Origin: Roseimicrobium gellanilyticum
GTDB lineage: Bacteria > Verrucomicrobiota > Verrucomicrobiia > Verrucomicrobiales > Verrucomicrobiaceae
Reading direction: 5' to 3'
DNA length: 64,000 bases
Assembly (NCBI RefSeq): GCF_003315205.1
Contig: NZ_QNRR01000002.1
Coordinates: 838,881 to 902,880 of the forward strand
Shown: positions 33,390 through 43,659 of the stretch, piece after piece
How positions within the stretch are numbered: the first letter of the stretch is position 1
Layout: each line of letters begins with the position of its first letter
The notes under the pieces: generated by a model
Database searches by the model: none
Seen by the model: only the letters and a program-made list of their open reading frames with translations
Told to the model about the DNA's origin: nothing
Made by a program: the position numbers and the translations under genes

Positions 33390-36233
33390 ATGTCCACCGC
33401 CACTCTTCATTTCTGGAACTGGGACCGCCCGGTGCTGGAGCATGCTGTGGCAGAGCTGACCTCTGGCTGGAAGTCGGGTGCGCTTGATCTGAGCGATGCC
33501 GTCATCGTGTGCCCCACAGCGGAAGCGGTGCGCCGTCTGCGACAGGCCTTGGCCGAGGCAGCATCGAAGCGTGGCAGTGCGGTGATGGCCCCGCATGTGT
33601 GGCACCCGGCCAGTGCGCTGAGTCCATTGGCAGACCAGCAACAGCAGCATGCCATCGCGCCGATACTCCAGGAACGCATGGCTTGGAGCGAGGTGCTGAT
33701 GAAGGCTCGTGTGGTGGAAATGCAGGCGCTGTTCCCTTCGCTGCCGGAATCGCGTGATCTGGGTTGGGCATCGTCCGTGGCAGAGACGCTGCGAAAGACA
33801 CGCCATGCCCTCGGAGCTAGTGGACATACCATGGAGTCTGCAGCGCAGGAACTGGGGGGCATGGATTCCACGGAACGCTGGCAGCATCTGGCGGAGTTGG
33901 AGAAAGGCTATCTACAACAACTGGACGCATGGGGCCTGGAAGATGCACAGGAGTACAAGCGGCATGCGGCCCGCCATCCCATGCTGCCCGAGGGCGTGCA
34001 CCGGGTGCTGGTATGTGCGGTGGCAGATGCACCACCGCTCTTCCTGCAATGGCTGCTGGCCCTGCCAGAGGAGATTGAGACAAACATCTTTGTGCATGCA
34101 CCGGAAACCATGCGCGGCTGTTTCAGCGGGCTCGGTGTGCCGCTGCCTTCTGCCTGGGGAGACGAAGCCGTGCTGAGCTGTCCGGTGCCGCACTCGCATA
34201 TGCGAAGCGTGACCGGACCAGAGGAACAATCGCGTCTCGCGGTGAAGTTGCTGACAGCCATGGCGGCGCAGGGATTGCCCGTAGCCATCGGCACGTGTGA
34301 TCCCACGCTGGCCAGTTCGCTGGAGGGCACGCTCTCCGCTGAGGGCGCTCGCGTGTACAATCCCGCGGGCCGCTCCGCACGGCAGCACATCATTGCCCAA
34401 GTGCTTCGCGCAGGATGGAAGTCAGCAACTTCCGCTTCATGGCGTGCCTGGCTGCCCTTTCTGCGGATGGATGATGTGATGCGGGCGATCTGCCGCGATG
34501 CGAATGCCAAGCCCACGGAGGTGCTCATCGTTCTGGATGACTTCCATGCCGTGCATCTTCCTCCCACGATTGAAGATGCGGTGAAACTCTCCGCAGGGAA
34601 GGAGGACTATGCCAAGGTGCATGCGGCGCTGACTGCCGCGATGAAGGCGTCGGAAATCTGGGGTGCGGGTTCATGCGTCGCTGCCGTGCGCGAGTTCCTG
34701 CTGTGGCTCTATGGCGAGCGCAGCTTCGACACGGCAAAGGAATCGGATCGTCACTTCGGTGAGATCTTTGGTGAGGTGCTGCGCCTTGCCGCGGATGTGG
34801 ATGCAGTGCGGGGCAGCGCCTCACCCATGGACCTTCTCGGCCAGGTGCTGGATGCGCTGGAGGAGTCGCAAATGAGTGACCTGCGCGGCGAGTCAGAATT
34901 GGTCATCTATGGCTGGCTGGAGTTGCCGTGGGAACCCTCGCCAGGCCTGGTGATCACCGGCTTCAATGATGAGCATGTGCCCGGCAATCCGGGCAACGAT
35001 CCCTTCCTGCCAGATAAAGCTCGCGAGAAGCTTGGGCTCTCCTGCCAGGCCTCACGACGCGCTCGTGATACGTATCTGCTGCATGCCATGGCAGGACAGC
35101 GTGAGGTGCAGGGCTCTCTCCACATCCTTCTTGGGAGGGTGAGCAAGGACAGCGATGCGCTGCGCCCCTCCCGCCTGCTGCTGGATGCCAGCGACGAGGC
35201 TCTGCCCGGGCGTGTGCGGCATCTCTTTCCGCAGGAGGAAGAGAGCACCGGCCAGTCACGCCCCGCACGCACGCTGGCGTTTGGATTGCGTCCCGAGCTG
35301 AAGCCATGGAAAGCGCAGAAGATCTCGCCCTCCGATCTGCGTGCGTATCTCGCGTGTCCCTTCCGCTTCTATCTCTCGCGAGTGCTGCGCATGGAGGCCG
35401 TGGAGACCGGGCAGCGTGAAATGTCGCCTGCGGACTTCGGCAGTCTGATGCACGCCGTGCTGGAGTCTTTTGGACGGGATACGATGATTTCCACCAGCAC
35501 GAATGAACTGGAGATCGCCTCATGGCTGGAAGATGCGCTGGAGAAGCACGTGCGCGCACGCCATGGACTGCAGCCGCTCTTTGCCGTGGCCCTTCAGGCG
35601 GAGTCAATGCGGCAACGCTTGCGCGCCTTTGCCAGGATTCAGGCGGAGCAGCGCAGTGATGGATGGCGTATCATTGCAGTGGAAGAGCGCATGGATGAAT
35701 CCTGGGGTGCCACGATCGGCGGTGTGCCACTCGTGGGTACCATTGACCGCGTTGAGCGTCACGACAGCACGGGAAGAATGCGCATCGTGGACTACAAGAC
35801 CGCGCGTCTCAAGCAGGGTCCTGCAGGTGCCCATCGACGCAAGGTGAGAGCCGAAGAACTGGCTGATGAGACGCAGAAGTGGAAACACTTCACCGATGGC
35901 AAAGGGCATCTCATGCGCTGGGTGGATCTGCAGCTTCCTCTGTATGTGGAAGCTGCACGCAGGAAGTGGCCCGAAGCCGGCGAAATCGAAGCCGCCTACG
36001 TCTGCCTGCCGGCCACGGTGGAAGACATCAAGCTCCGCCCGTGGGAAGGACTGGATGAGCACCTGCTCTCCAGTGCCTGGCTATGCGCTGAGCGCGCGGT
36101 GCAACTGATGAAGGATGGCGTCTTCTGGCCGCCAGCCAGTGAAACGGACTACGATGCCTTCGGCGAAATTTTCGCCGGGGATGTGATGCACGGAGTGCTG
36201 CCACCAGAAGCATGGAAAGGAGGTCGTGTCTGA
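33390..36233 (+). CDS. addB: AddB-like subunit of an AddAB recombination helicase-nuclease
   Basis: 947 residues. The N-terminal two thirds is a UvrD-like helicase without the usual Walker A, as in AddB. A characteristic GFNDEHVPGNPGNDPFLP block lies about residue 535. The C-terminal part is a PD-(D/E)XK nuclease: SDLRAYLACPFRFYLS, DFGSLMHAVLESF, then GTIDRVERHD and RIVDYKTA with the catalytic Asp and Lys. It probably processes double-strand breaks together with AddA. The stop overlaps the next gene's ATG by one base, so the two are translationally coupled. Possible FeS cysteines were not checked one by one. Confidence 0.85.
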   Translation: MSTATLHFWNWDRPVLEHAVAELTSGWKSGALDLSDAVIVCPTAEAVRRLRQALAEAASKRGSAVMAPHVWHPASALSPLADQQQQHAIAPILQERMAWSEVLMKARVVEMQALFPSLPESRDLGWASSVAETLRKTRHALGASGHTMESAAQELGGMDSTERWQHLAELEKGYLQQLDAWGLEDAQEYKRHAARHPMLPEGVHRVLVCAVADAPPLFLQWLLALPEEIETNIFVHAPETMRGCFSGLGVPLPSAWGDEAVLSCPVPHSHMRSVTGPEEQSRLAVKLLTAMAAQGLPVAIGTCDPTLASSLEGTLSAEGARVYNPAGRSARQHIIAQVLRAGWKSATSASWRAWLPFLRMDDVMRAICRDANAKPTEVLIVLDDFHAVHLPPTIEDAVKLSAGKEDYAKVHAALTAAMKASEIWGAGSCVAAVREFLLWLYGERSFDTAKESDRHFGEIFGEVLRLAADVDAVRGSASPMDLLGQVLDALEESQMSDLRGESELVIYGWLELPWEPSPGLVITGFNDEHVPGNPGNDPFLPDKAREKLGLSCQASRRARDTYLLHAMAGQREVQGSLHILLGRVSKDSDALRPSRLLLDASDEALPGRVRHLFPQEEESTGQSRPARTLAFGLRPELKPWKAQKISPSDLRAYLACPFRFYLSRVLRMEAVETGQREMSPADFGSLMHAVLESFGRDTMISTSTNELEIASWLEDALEKHVRARHGLQPLFAVALQAESMRQRLRAFARIQAEQRSDGWRIIAVEERMDESWGATIGGVPLVGTIDRVERHDSTGRMRIVDYKTARLKQGPAGAHRRKVRAEELADETQKWKHFTDGKGHLMRWVDLQLPLYVEAARRKWPEAGEIEAAYVCLPATVEDIKLRPWEGLDEHLLSSAWLCAERAVQLMKDGVFWPPASETDYDAFGEIFAGDVMHGVLPPEAWKGGRV

Positions 36234-39200
36234 TGGCCAAACGTGCCAGTTCCAAGTCTCCCGCAGCGGCACCCTCCACCAGCGAGGTGATGATGAATGA
36301 GCTCATCCGCGCCTCCGCCGGCACGGGGAAAACCTACGCGCTGGTGCAGCGCTACCTGTGGCTGTTGGAACGCGGTGTGGAGCCGGAGCGCATCGCGGCA
36401 ATGACCTTCACCCGCAAGGCGGCAGGTGAATTCTTCGAGCGCATCCTGCAGGAGCTGGCCACGCGAGGCACGAAGGAAAACGGTGAGGCAGCGATCGCGC
36501 TACTGCGCAAGATGGTGCGGCGCATGGACCGGCTCCGGCTCGGCACGATTGACGCCTTCTTCATGGCGATGACCCAGTGCCTGCCCTTCGAACTTGGCCT
36601 TACCGGTCAGACCGGGTTGATGGGGGAAGAGGATTTCGTGCAGGCACGCGATGAGGTGCTGGACTCGCTCATGCTCTCCATCACCCGCATCGACGACCGC
36701 AGCATGCTGGATGAGCTTCGCGAAGCCTGGAAGGATGCCAGCCACGGGCATGAACAAAACCGCCCCGCGGAAGCGCTTTCATCATGGTGTAATAGATTGC
36801 ATCAGCTCTACATCGAATGCTCCGATGCTGAACGATGGGGAGGGGAGTCGGTCATCTGGCCGGACAAGAAGGCAGGCTTGGAGCTGATCCCGGCACTGAA
36901 CCGGCTGCAAAGCCTCCTGGTGTTGGGCACGTTCGACAAGCGGGCACAGGCAAAGTGGGAGGACTTCTTCCTTGAGGTGGCCACATTGCCGGTCACTGGC
37001 AAACTGGGCGGGACCGTTCAATACATGATGGACTCGAAGCGGGGCGTGCATGCAGACCTCCGCCGCGGGACCGACTGGATGATGTGGCGGAAACGGATGC
37101 TCACTCCGGATGAAGGCTCGGCGCTCGCGGATGTGCTGGACGCCATTGTGGTTGCAGTACTGAAGACCCACATCCGCCGCTCACGCGCGCAGTGCCGCAT
37201 CATGCAGATGTATGAGGGCAGCTATCATCGCCTCGTACGCGGGCGGGGACGCCTGGTGTTTGGCGACCTTGCCTGGCTGCTCAGCGGCAGGCTCGGTGCA
37301 GGCAGCGGGGACACCTGGGAGTCTGTCCGTACCGCCGTGGAGTACCGCATGGATGCGCGCTACGACCACTGGTTGCTGGATGAGTTCCAGGACACCAGTG
37401 AGAGGCAGTGGGAGGTGCTTTCTCCCTTGCTCGAAGAAGCGCGCCAGGATGTGGCAGAGGAGAGAAGCGTGTTCCTTGTCGGTGACTTGAAGCAGAGCAT
37501 CTACCTCTGGCGCCAGGCGGAACCGGAGATCTTCCACCATGTAGAGCACACCTGGGCCGGCAATCGCCTGGAGATCACGCCCCTCAATCAAAGCTACCGC
37601 TCCTGTCCGCAGGTGATCGAAATGGTGAACACCGTCTTTTTGGAGGCGGAGCCGGTGCTGGAGGCGATGTTTCCAGGGATTGGCCACCTCTGGGCGTACG
37701 AGGAGCATCGGTGCTCAACAAAAGTTGCTGAACTCTCCGGACACGCCGCGCTCATCCATGTGGGTGGTGAGGGCGAGGAAAAGGAAGGTGATGCCGACAC
37801 CGGGAGTGATCCGCTGACGGACGCCGTGGTGACACTGATACGGGAGATCAATCCGCTCGATCGAGGCCTCTCCTGTGCTGTTCTGGTGAGGAAAAACGAT
37901 ACCGCCCGCCTCATGAGTGACACCTTGCGCGCCCGCCTTGGCGTGGAGGTAATCTGCGAGAGTGAGGAGACCGTGCTGGTGGACAATCCCGCCACCCTGG
38001 CGCTGCTCAGTCTGGTACAGCTCAGTGTCCACCCGTCGGATACCCTCGCATGGCAGCATCTATCCATGACCCCGCTGGCCGCCCAGCTTGAGAAGGAGGA
38101 GATCAGCCCCGCACTACTGAGTGCTCGCGTGCGCAGGGAGATTTCCGTCTCCGGGTTCCTGCCAGTGCTGCGCGATTGGGCTCAGCAACTTCGCGACTGC
38201 ATGACCGCGACGGACGCATTCACCGAGCGGCGGCTCACGCAGCTTCTTGATTTCGCCGCAGCCTTCGATGAGACAGGGAGTCGTGATGCGGATGATTTCC
38301 TGCGGCGCGCCCGTGCGCATGCACTGCGGGAGGATGCCGTGGGCGCGAGGGCCATCCAGGTCCTCACCGTGCACAAGAGCAAGGGCCTGCAGTTTGACGT
38401 GGTCATCCTTCCTGAACTCCAGGGCGAGGCGCTGGACACAGTGACTCGCAACCGCCTCTTTGTCTCCCGCAGCCCGCGCGGCGGTGTGCAGTGGATTCTC
38501 GACAAGCCGGACAAAATCATCATTGATGCGGATGCCACGCTCAAGGCAGAGCTACAGCGTGAGCAGGCAAGGAGAGCCTTCGAAGGCATCTGCCGCCTGT
38601 ATGTGAGCATGACTCGGGCGAAGCTCGCGCTTTATGCCATCACGGCAGAACGCTCCCGCGACTCCAGCCGAAACGAAGCCGGCCTGCTGAAACAGCGACT
38701 TGGAGCCACGGAGCCAACACCTTACGCCATGGGAGCTCTCGAGGCGGATTGCCTTTGGGAAACGGGTGACCGTCGCTGGCACCATCACATCCCAGAAATG
38801 CCGCCCGTACACCTGCCGGAGTTGGCTCGTACGGAGGGGCCAAAGCTGGGCGATTTGCTACGTGAGGTGAATGCCACCGTGCAGCGTCGAGCACCATCAG
38901 GAGAGGAATCGTTCCAACTCACCGGCAAAGAGTTTGCCTCACCAGCCCGTGAGGTAAAGCGCCTCCATGGCGTGCAGGTGCATGAGATGCTGTCCCTGGT
39001 GCCGTGGCTGGAGAGCGCAGGAGACGTGCGCCATCGCTGGCAGGAGAGGGGGTATGACCTCGATTCCGCAGCTGCTCAACAGGCGTGGGAAGTGCTGCAG
39101 GAACCTTCCATCAACGCATGGTTCACGCGGGGGAATTCCAAACGCGAGGCCTGGGTGGAAAAGCGGTTCGATCTGGTCACCGGAGACGGTTGGATCAGTG

Positions 39201-39454
39201 GCATCTTGGACCGCGTGGTGCTGGAGACGGATGGCTCTGGTGGGTACACCTCAGCCACGATTCTGGATTTCAAGACAGACGAGGTCGTTGATGAAGCCGC
39301 TCTGCTTGAGCGGGTGCAGGGATACGTGCCCCAGTTGAAGCTGTACCATGAAGCCGTGCAACGTCTGGCAGGCCTGCCAGCGGTCTCAGTGAAGGCAGTT
39401 CTCATTTTCACCGCCTCCCGCCGGCCATGGTCCGTGGACTTGACCGCGAGGTAA
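36233..39454 (+). CDS. addA: AddA-like UvrD-family helicase-nuclease
   Basis: 1073 residues. Walker A ASAGTGKT at 27-34, then MTFTRKAAGEF, DEFQDTSERQWEVL (motif II), QSIYLWRQAEPE, VHKSKGLQFDVVILPEL and YVSMTRAKLALY (motif VI). The C-terminal nuclease carries HEMLSLVPWLESAG, GILDRVVLE and ILDFKTDE. It unwinds DNA from ends and feeds it to the nuclease, initiating recombination repair. Start MAKRASSK overlaps the addB stop as TGATG; an earlier in-frame ATG lies inside addB and is not needed. Confidence 0.9.
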   Translation: MAKRASSKSPAAAPSTSEVMMNELIRASAGTGKTYALVQRYLWLLERGVEPERIAAMTFTRKAAGEFFERILQELATRGTKENGEAAIALLRKMVRRMDRLRLGTIDAFFMAMTQCLPFELGLTGQTGLMGEEDFVQARDEVLDSLMLSITRIDDRSMLDELREAWKDASHGHEQNRPAEALSSWCNRLHQLYIECSDAERWGGESVIWPDKKAGLELIPALNRLQSLLVLGTFDKRAQAKWEDFFLEVATLPVTGKLGGTVQYMMDSKRGVHADLRRGTDWMMWRKRMLTPDEGSALADVLDAIVVAVLKTHIRRSRAQCRIMQMYEGSYHRLVRGRGRLVFGDLAWLLSGRLGAGSGDTWESVRTAVEYRMDARYDHWLLDEFQDTSERQWEVLSPLLEEARQDVAEERSVFLVGDLKQSIYLWRQAEPEIFHHVEHTWAGNRLEITPLNQSYRSCPQVIEMVNTVFLEAEPVLEAMFPGIGHLWAYEEHRCSTKVAELSGHAALIHVGGEGEEKEGDADTGSDPLTDAVVTLIREINPLDRGLSCAVLVRKNDTARLMSDTLRARLGVEVICESEETVLVDNPATLALLSLVQLSVHPSDTLAWQHLSMTPLAAQLEKEEISPALLSARVRREISVSGFLPVLRDWAQQLRDCMTATDAFTERRLTQLLDFAAAFDETGSRDADDFLRRARAHALREDAVGARAIQVLTVHKSKGLQFDVVILPELQGEALDTVTRNRLFVSRSPRGGVQWILDKPDKIIIDADATLKAELQREQARRAFEGICRLYVSMTRAKLALYAITAERSRDSSRNEAGLLKQRLGATEPTPYAMGALEADCLWETGDRRWHHHIPEMPPVHLPELARTEGPKLGDLLREVNATVQRRAPSGEESFQLTGKEFASPAREVKRLHGVQVHEMLSLVPWLESAGDVRHRWQERGYDLDSAAAQQAWEVLQEPSINAWFTRGNSKREAWVEKRFDLVTGDGWISGILDRVVLETDGSGGYTSATILDFKTDEVVDEAALLERVQGYVPQLKLYHEAVQRLAGLPAVSVKAVLIFTASRRPWSVDLTAR

Positions 39455-39473
39455 GGTCGCGTTTTGTATCGGT

Positions 39474-41495
39474 GTGAGCCGAAAACGGACGCCAGCAATG
39501 CAGCCCGATGATGCGGGAGCTACCGCCCTCGTGGCCGCCGCCATGTTGGAAGGTCATATCGAGCTTCCCATGCTCGCGGCCCTGGGGGTGGCTCCGGCGC
39601 AACTCGACAGGCTCTTCGACCGGGGCCTGCTGGAAGCTGTCGGAGCATCGTCCGCCCGGCTGTCCGCGAAGGTGGATGCCTCAGCGACACTCAATGTCAT
39701 GTCCTGGTCCCGGCGCAGGCAGTTGCATGAACGCATCGCCGGGTTGCTGGCCACCAAGGCGGACAGACAAATGGAGGCAGCCAAACACTATGCCGCCGCG
39801 TGTTGCTATCCAGAAGCACGGCGGTTGTGGGTGAAGATCGCGCAAAAAGCCTGTGAGGAGAAGCGGTATGCGGATGCACTCTCCGCACAGGAGGAGACAC
39901 TGCGTATCTGGCCCGCGAACGAGGAGACGGATACGCGCATCCAGTTCATCAAGGACATGATCCGCTGTGCCCGCAACTGTGGTCGACTCGACAGTGCCGG
40001 CGAGAGGCTGCATGAACTGCTGGAGATCGCTGACCTCGCGCAGGACCATGAACTGAAAGCGGATGCACATCATCAGCTTGCGGACATGGCCTTGCTGAAT
40101 CTCGACTACACGTCCGCACGTACGCATTTGCAAGCCGCGGCGGAACTCGCTGAAAAGTCAGGGGATGAGGAGGAAGCAGTTCGCCGATGGTTCGCTTTCG
40201 CTTCGTTCCTTGCCGACCAGATTCGTCCGAAGGAAGCACATCGTACACTGACCCATGCCATCACCCTTTTGGGCAGGAGAGACGCACCGGCATTGCGATC
40301 TCAATTGCTCGGCTATGAGGGGCTACTGCTCTCCATGATGGGCGATGCGCCTGCTGGGCGAAAACAGGTGGAAAAGGCCATGGCCATCGCGATGGAGCAC
40401 CGGCTGGAGCCGGAGGTTTCCAATGCATACCGACGGCTCGCAAATCTCAACGAGTATGCCAGCGACTACTCCGGCGAGCGGGATGCCCATCAACAAGCCA
40501 TCCGCCTGTGCAAGAAACAAGGAGCGAAAGAGGGTGAGCAATCCTGCATGATGTGCCTGTCCTATGCCTTCTTCCGCATGGGTGAGTGGAGGCGCGCGCA
40601 GGATACCGCGAAGAAAGTCATGGATGATGCAGAGGCGCATCCCTTGCTCCGCGCAGGCTCCATGGGGGTACGCTCCTTGATTGCCGCATTCCGCGGAGAG
40701 CATCGGCAGGCGCGCCAGTGGATGGAGGAGGCTTCATTGCAGATGCGCCGTCACGGTGTGTTGAGTCTGGAGTTTCATCTCATGTGGGCTCAAGGGTACA
40801 GCTTCGAGGCATGCAGCGAGCTGTCTGCGGCCGCCCATGCCTACGGCAGGCTGCTGGACTTCTGGGGCGAAACGGAAGACCGCCATGATGTGGCGCCCGG
40901 TGCCATGGCTGCCGCGGCCTTCTTTGCTGACCATGGAGAATGGAAACGCGTGGCTCAGGCAACGGACATTCTGCATGCCGTGGTCAATGCCAACGACAAC
41001 GAAGAGACCCGAGCAGCACGACTCGCCGTAATGGGCGAGGCAGACCTTGGCAAAAACGACGTGCAAGCCGCCATCGTGCACCTCACAGCGTCACGTGATG
41101 GCTATGATCGGCTGGGCACTCCGGTAGAGCGGGTGATGGTGCGTCGACGGTTGGCCCGGTTGCTGACTCAAGTGGGCAAAGGAAATGAGGCCAATGTGGA
41201 ATATGAGGCTGCCTCTGCGATTGCGAAGGACCTGGGCATGCGTCCCCTGCTGGCCAGCCCTTCGAAACAACATTTTCCACAGGCGAAAGAAGCAAGCTCA
41301 GAGCTTCTCACTGGTCGTCAGCGCGATGTGTTGCAATTGCTTGCCGATGGTTTCACGAACAAGGAAGCTGCGGATCGGCTGCACCTGAGCCCACGCACGG
41401 TGGAGATGCATGTAGCGGCCCTACTGGATCGCCTGAACTGCCGCACACGTGCAGAGGCCATCCGCCGTGCTGCGGAGATGAAGCTCCTGGGGTGA
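39474..41495 (+). CDS. LuxR-type transcriptional regulator with a long TPR-like array
   Basis: 673 residues from a GTG start; an ATG eight codons later (MQPDDAG) is an alternative. Residues about 1-600 are helical repeats of TPR character (AAKHYAAACCYPEARRLW, ALSAQEETLRIWP, SNAYRRLANLNEYASDYSGERDAHQQA). The C-terminal 65 residues are a LuxR/FixJ helix-turn-helix: LTGRQRDVLQLLADGFTNKE, AADRLHLSPRTVEMHV. There is no N-terminal ATPase of the MalT type, so it lacks the usual STAND signature. It lies 20 nt after addA; what ligand or partner the repeats sense is unknown. Confidence 0.82.
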   Translation: MSRKRTPAMQPDDAGATALVAAAMLEGHIELPMLAALGVAPAQLDRLFDRGLLEAVGASSARLSAKVDASATLNVMSWSRRRQLHERIAGLLATKADRQMEAAKHYAAACCYPEARRLWVKIAQKACEEKRYADALSAQEETLRIWPANEETDTRIQFIKDMIRCARNCGRLDSAGERLHELLEIADLAQDHELKADAHHQLADMALLNLDYTSARTHLQAAAELAEKSGDEEEAVRRWFAFASFLADQIRPKEAHRTLTHAITLLGRRDAPALRSQLLGYEGLLLSMMGDAPAGRKQVEKAMAIAMEHRLEPEVSNAYRRLANLNEYASDYSGERDAHQQAIRLCKKQGAKEGEQSCMMCLSYAFFRMGEWRRAQDTAKKVMDDAEAHPLLRAGSMGVRSLIAAFRGEHRQARQWMEEASLQMRRHGVLSLEFHLMWAQGYSFEACSELSAAAHAYGRLLDFWGETEDRHDVAPGAMAAAAFFADHGEWKRVAQATDILHAVVNANDNEETRAARLAVMGEADLGKNDVQAAIVHLTASRDGYDRLGTPVERVMVRRRLARLLTQVGKGNEANVEYEAASAIAKDLGMRPLLASPSKQHFPQAKEASSELLTGRQRDVLQLLADGFTNKEAADRLHLSPRTVEMHVAALLDRLNCRTRAEAIRRAAEMKLLG

Positions 41496-41536
41496 CGCGT
41501 GGCTCAGGCAAAGGCCTGTGTGAACGACTGGCAAGG

Positions 41537-43246
41537 CTACTTCCGCAGCAGCTTCGCCACACGATCCAGCATGCCCTTCAATGCTTCAGAAGTGATTGGC
41601 TTGGTGAGATGCTCTACGAATCCAGCATCACGACTCGCCGCGATGTCCTCCTCCATGCCATACCCACTGACGGCGACACCCACGAGTCCAAACTTCTTGT
41701 GCAACTGCCCCATGAGTTCCAAGCCGGATTTGTCCGGTAATCCGAGGTCGCTGATCACCAGTTCGAGTTTCTCTTTGGAGGCTGCCTCCAGGGCTTCCTG
41801 GGCATTCGATGTGGCAACGACCTCACAGTGGTACTTGCGAAGGATGATGGTCATCGCACGGCGGGTGTCGGCATGATCCTCGACCAAGAGCACCCGCACC
41901 GGTTTGCCCGGTGCAGAAGTCTTCGCCCCCATCTTCGCGGAATCGTGTTCCTTGCCGTTTCTTCCTTTGAGCGGGAGCGTGAGCGTGAAGGTGGCGCCCT
42001 TGTTTTGCCCAGCGCTCTTCGCTTCAAGGGTGCCCTGGTGCTGCTCCACAATGGATCGGCAGATCATCAAGCCCAGCCCAAGGCCACCAAACTGCCGTGT
42101 GATGTGCCGGCCACCCTGCTCAAAGGGCTCAAACATCTTGCGCACCATGTCCGGCTCGAATCCAATGCCGGTGTCTGTAACTTCCACAGAAATGCTCCTG
42201 GCCGAATCATTCCAGGTGCGGATGGAAATGGATCCTCCCGGCGCCGTGAACTTCGTGGCGTTGCGGATGAGATTCCACAGCACCTGCTGCATGCGCACGG
42301 GATCCATGCTGCCACCGTGGTGTTTCGCACGCAGTTCCAGTGCGAGCACCTGACTCTTGGATTCGACCTCGGTCTGACAGATGGCGAGTGCCTGCTCCAG
42401 CACAGCATGAAGATCTGCTTGAGCGAGGTTCAGCTCCAACTTTCCGCGCGCGATCCTCGTGAGATCCAGAAGGTCATCAATCAACCGCGCCTCCAGCTCA
42501 ATGTTCCGGCGAATGATCTCGAGTTCGCGCCTGGCTGCCCCAGCCAGACCACCTTCTTCCTCCAACTGCTTGAGTCCGAGCAGGGCAGGGGTGAGAGGCG
42601 TGCGGAGCTCGTGGCTGAGCGCGGCAAGGAAACTGTCCTTCGCGAGATTTGCCTGCTCCGCCACTTCCTTGGCGAGTCGTGTGTTCTCCGTTTCACGCTG
42701 TTCGGTGAGATCGGTAACCACAAGACAGATGACCTCCTGCTCGGGAAGGGGAAGTTTGCTGGCCGTCAGTGTCACTGGCAGCACGGCACCCTTCTGAAGG
42801 CCCAATTGCGTTTCATGCTTCACGGACTCTTCATCCGAGCCCAGCACGCTGGAGACCTCGCACCACGCTTCTTCCGTGAGAAATCGCTGCAGGCTCTCAC
42901 TGATCACCTTCTCCAGGGGAAGACCCACCATGTCCGCAAAGCGACGATTGGCGAAAAGGATGAGACCTTCAGGCGATACTGTCACGGCACCTTCCTGCAT
43001 CTGCTCCACATAGACACGGTACGGGTGATCGGAGCCAGCGAGACTGTAGACCTGATCGCCATTGTCCCCATGCACCACCAGTGCATCCACCTCACCATTG
43101 CGAATGGCTTCGAGCGTTTCCTGGGCTTCGCGAAGGCGATCATTGAGCGCGCCAAACTCCTCATGGCTCACCCAATAACCTCTGCCATTGTTGCCTTGGG
43201 CAACCCGGCTCCGACTGGCGGAAGATGTGGCGGCGGCCTTCTTCAT
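41537..43246 (-). CDS. Hybrid histidine kinase with C-terminal receiver, in the kai operon
   Basis: 569 residues, no membrane segment, so cytoplasmic. A helical region (28-60) precedes a PAS domain (about 75-185: YVEQMQEGAVTVSPEGLILFANRRFADMVG). The HisKA motif ALSHELRTPL has His212. HATPase boxes are NLIRNATKF, DTGIGFEPDM and GGLGLGL. After a short linker a receiver domain (about 450-569) has VEDHAD, ISDLGLPD with phosphoacceptor Asp500, and LTKPI. It overlaps the upstream kaiB by 4 nt (ATGA), indicating coupled translation. The kinase probably reports the KaiB/KaiC state, playing a SasA- or CikA-like role; this is inference. Confidence 0.88.
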   Translation of the reverse strand: MKKAAATSSASRSRVAQGNNGRGYWVSHEEFGALNDRLREAQETLEAIRNGEVDALVVHGDNGDQVYSLAGSDHPYRVYVEQMQEGAVTVSPEGLILFANRRFADMVGLPLEKVISESLQRFLTEEAWCEVSSVLGSDEESVKHETQLGLQKGAVLPVTLTASKLPLPEQEVICLVVTDLTEQRETENTRLAKEVAEQANLAKDSFLAALSHELRTPLTPALLGLKQLEEEGGLAGAARRELEIIRRNIELEARLIDDLLDLTRIARGKLELNLAQADLHAVLEQALAICQTEVESKSQVLALELRAKHHGGSMDPVRMQQVLWNLIRNATKFTAPGGSISIRTWNDSARSISVEVTDTGIGFEPDMVRKMFEPFEQGGRHITRQFGGLGLGLMICRSIVEQHQGTLEAKSAGQNKGATFTLTLPLKGRNGKEHDSAKMGAKTSAPGKPVRVLLVEDHADTRRAMTIILRKYHCEVVATSNAQEALEAASKEKLELVISDLGLPDKSGLELMGQLHKKFGLVGVAVSGYGMEEDIAASRDAGFVEHLTKPITSEALKGMLDRVAKLLRK

Positions 43247-43641
43247 ATCTTTGCCCAGGTCGGCGTCGACCCCTGCGGAGCATCTTTGAGATTCAGCGCG
43301 ACGAGGATCTTGTCCCTGTCAGCGAGATTTCCCACGACGCGACGCATGGGTTCGGGGAGTTCCTTGATGAGAGTGGGGGCGGCCACGATCTGGCTGCCCC
43401 TCGCTTCGGTGGGTTGTTGGAAAATATCCACCACCTCCAGATCATAACGACCCTGCAATCGCTCCTCGCACAGGGCACGAATGGTGGAAATAGCCTGGGT
43501 GGAGCGCGGGCTGGAGCCGGAGACAAAAAGCTTCAGCACATATCTCTGGCCATCGTGCACGCCTTTGAGCAGACGCTCGAATTCCTCGGTCACGTCGGCA
43601 GCGTCCTTTTTGGGAACGGGAGATTTCTTGGGAGAGGGCAT
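43243..43641 (-). CDS. kaiB: KaiB-like protein
   Basis: 132 residues. A basic N-terminal tail (about 35 residues) precedes the KaiB domain: RYVLKLFVSGSSPRSTQAISTIRALCEERLQGRYDLEVVDIFQQP, then IVAAPTLIKELPEPMRRVVGNLAD. This is the thioredoxin-like fold that can switch topology in clock KaiB. It has no CxxC redox motif. The stop overlaps the histidine kinase start by 4 nt, and the preceding kaiB lies 18 nt upstream. In known systems KaiB binds KaiC to reset phosphorylation; without KaiA in view, an hourglass-type or stress role may apply. Confidence 0.9.
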   Translation of the reverse strand: MPSPKKSPVPKKDAADVTEEFERLLKGVHDGQRYVLKLFVSGSSPRSTQAISTIRALCEERLQGRYDLEVVDIFQQPTEARGSQIVAAPTLIKELPEPMRRVVGNLADRDKILVALNLKDAPQGSTPTWAKI

Positions 43642-43659
43642 GTTACTGTGACCGCCGGA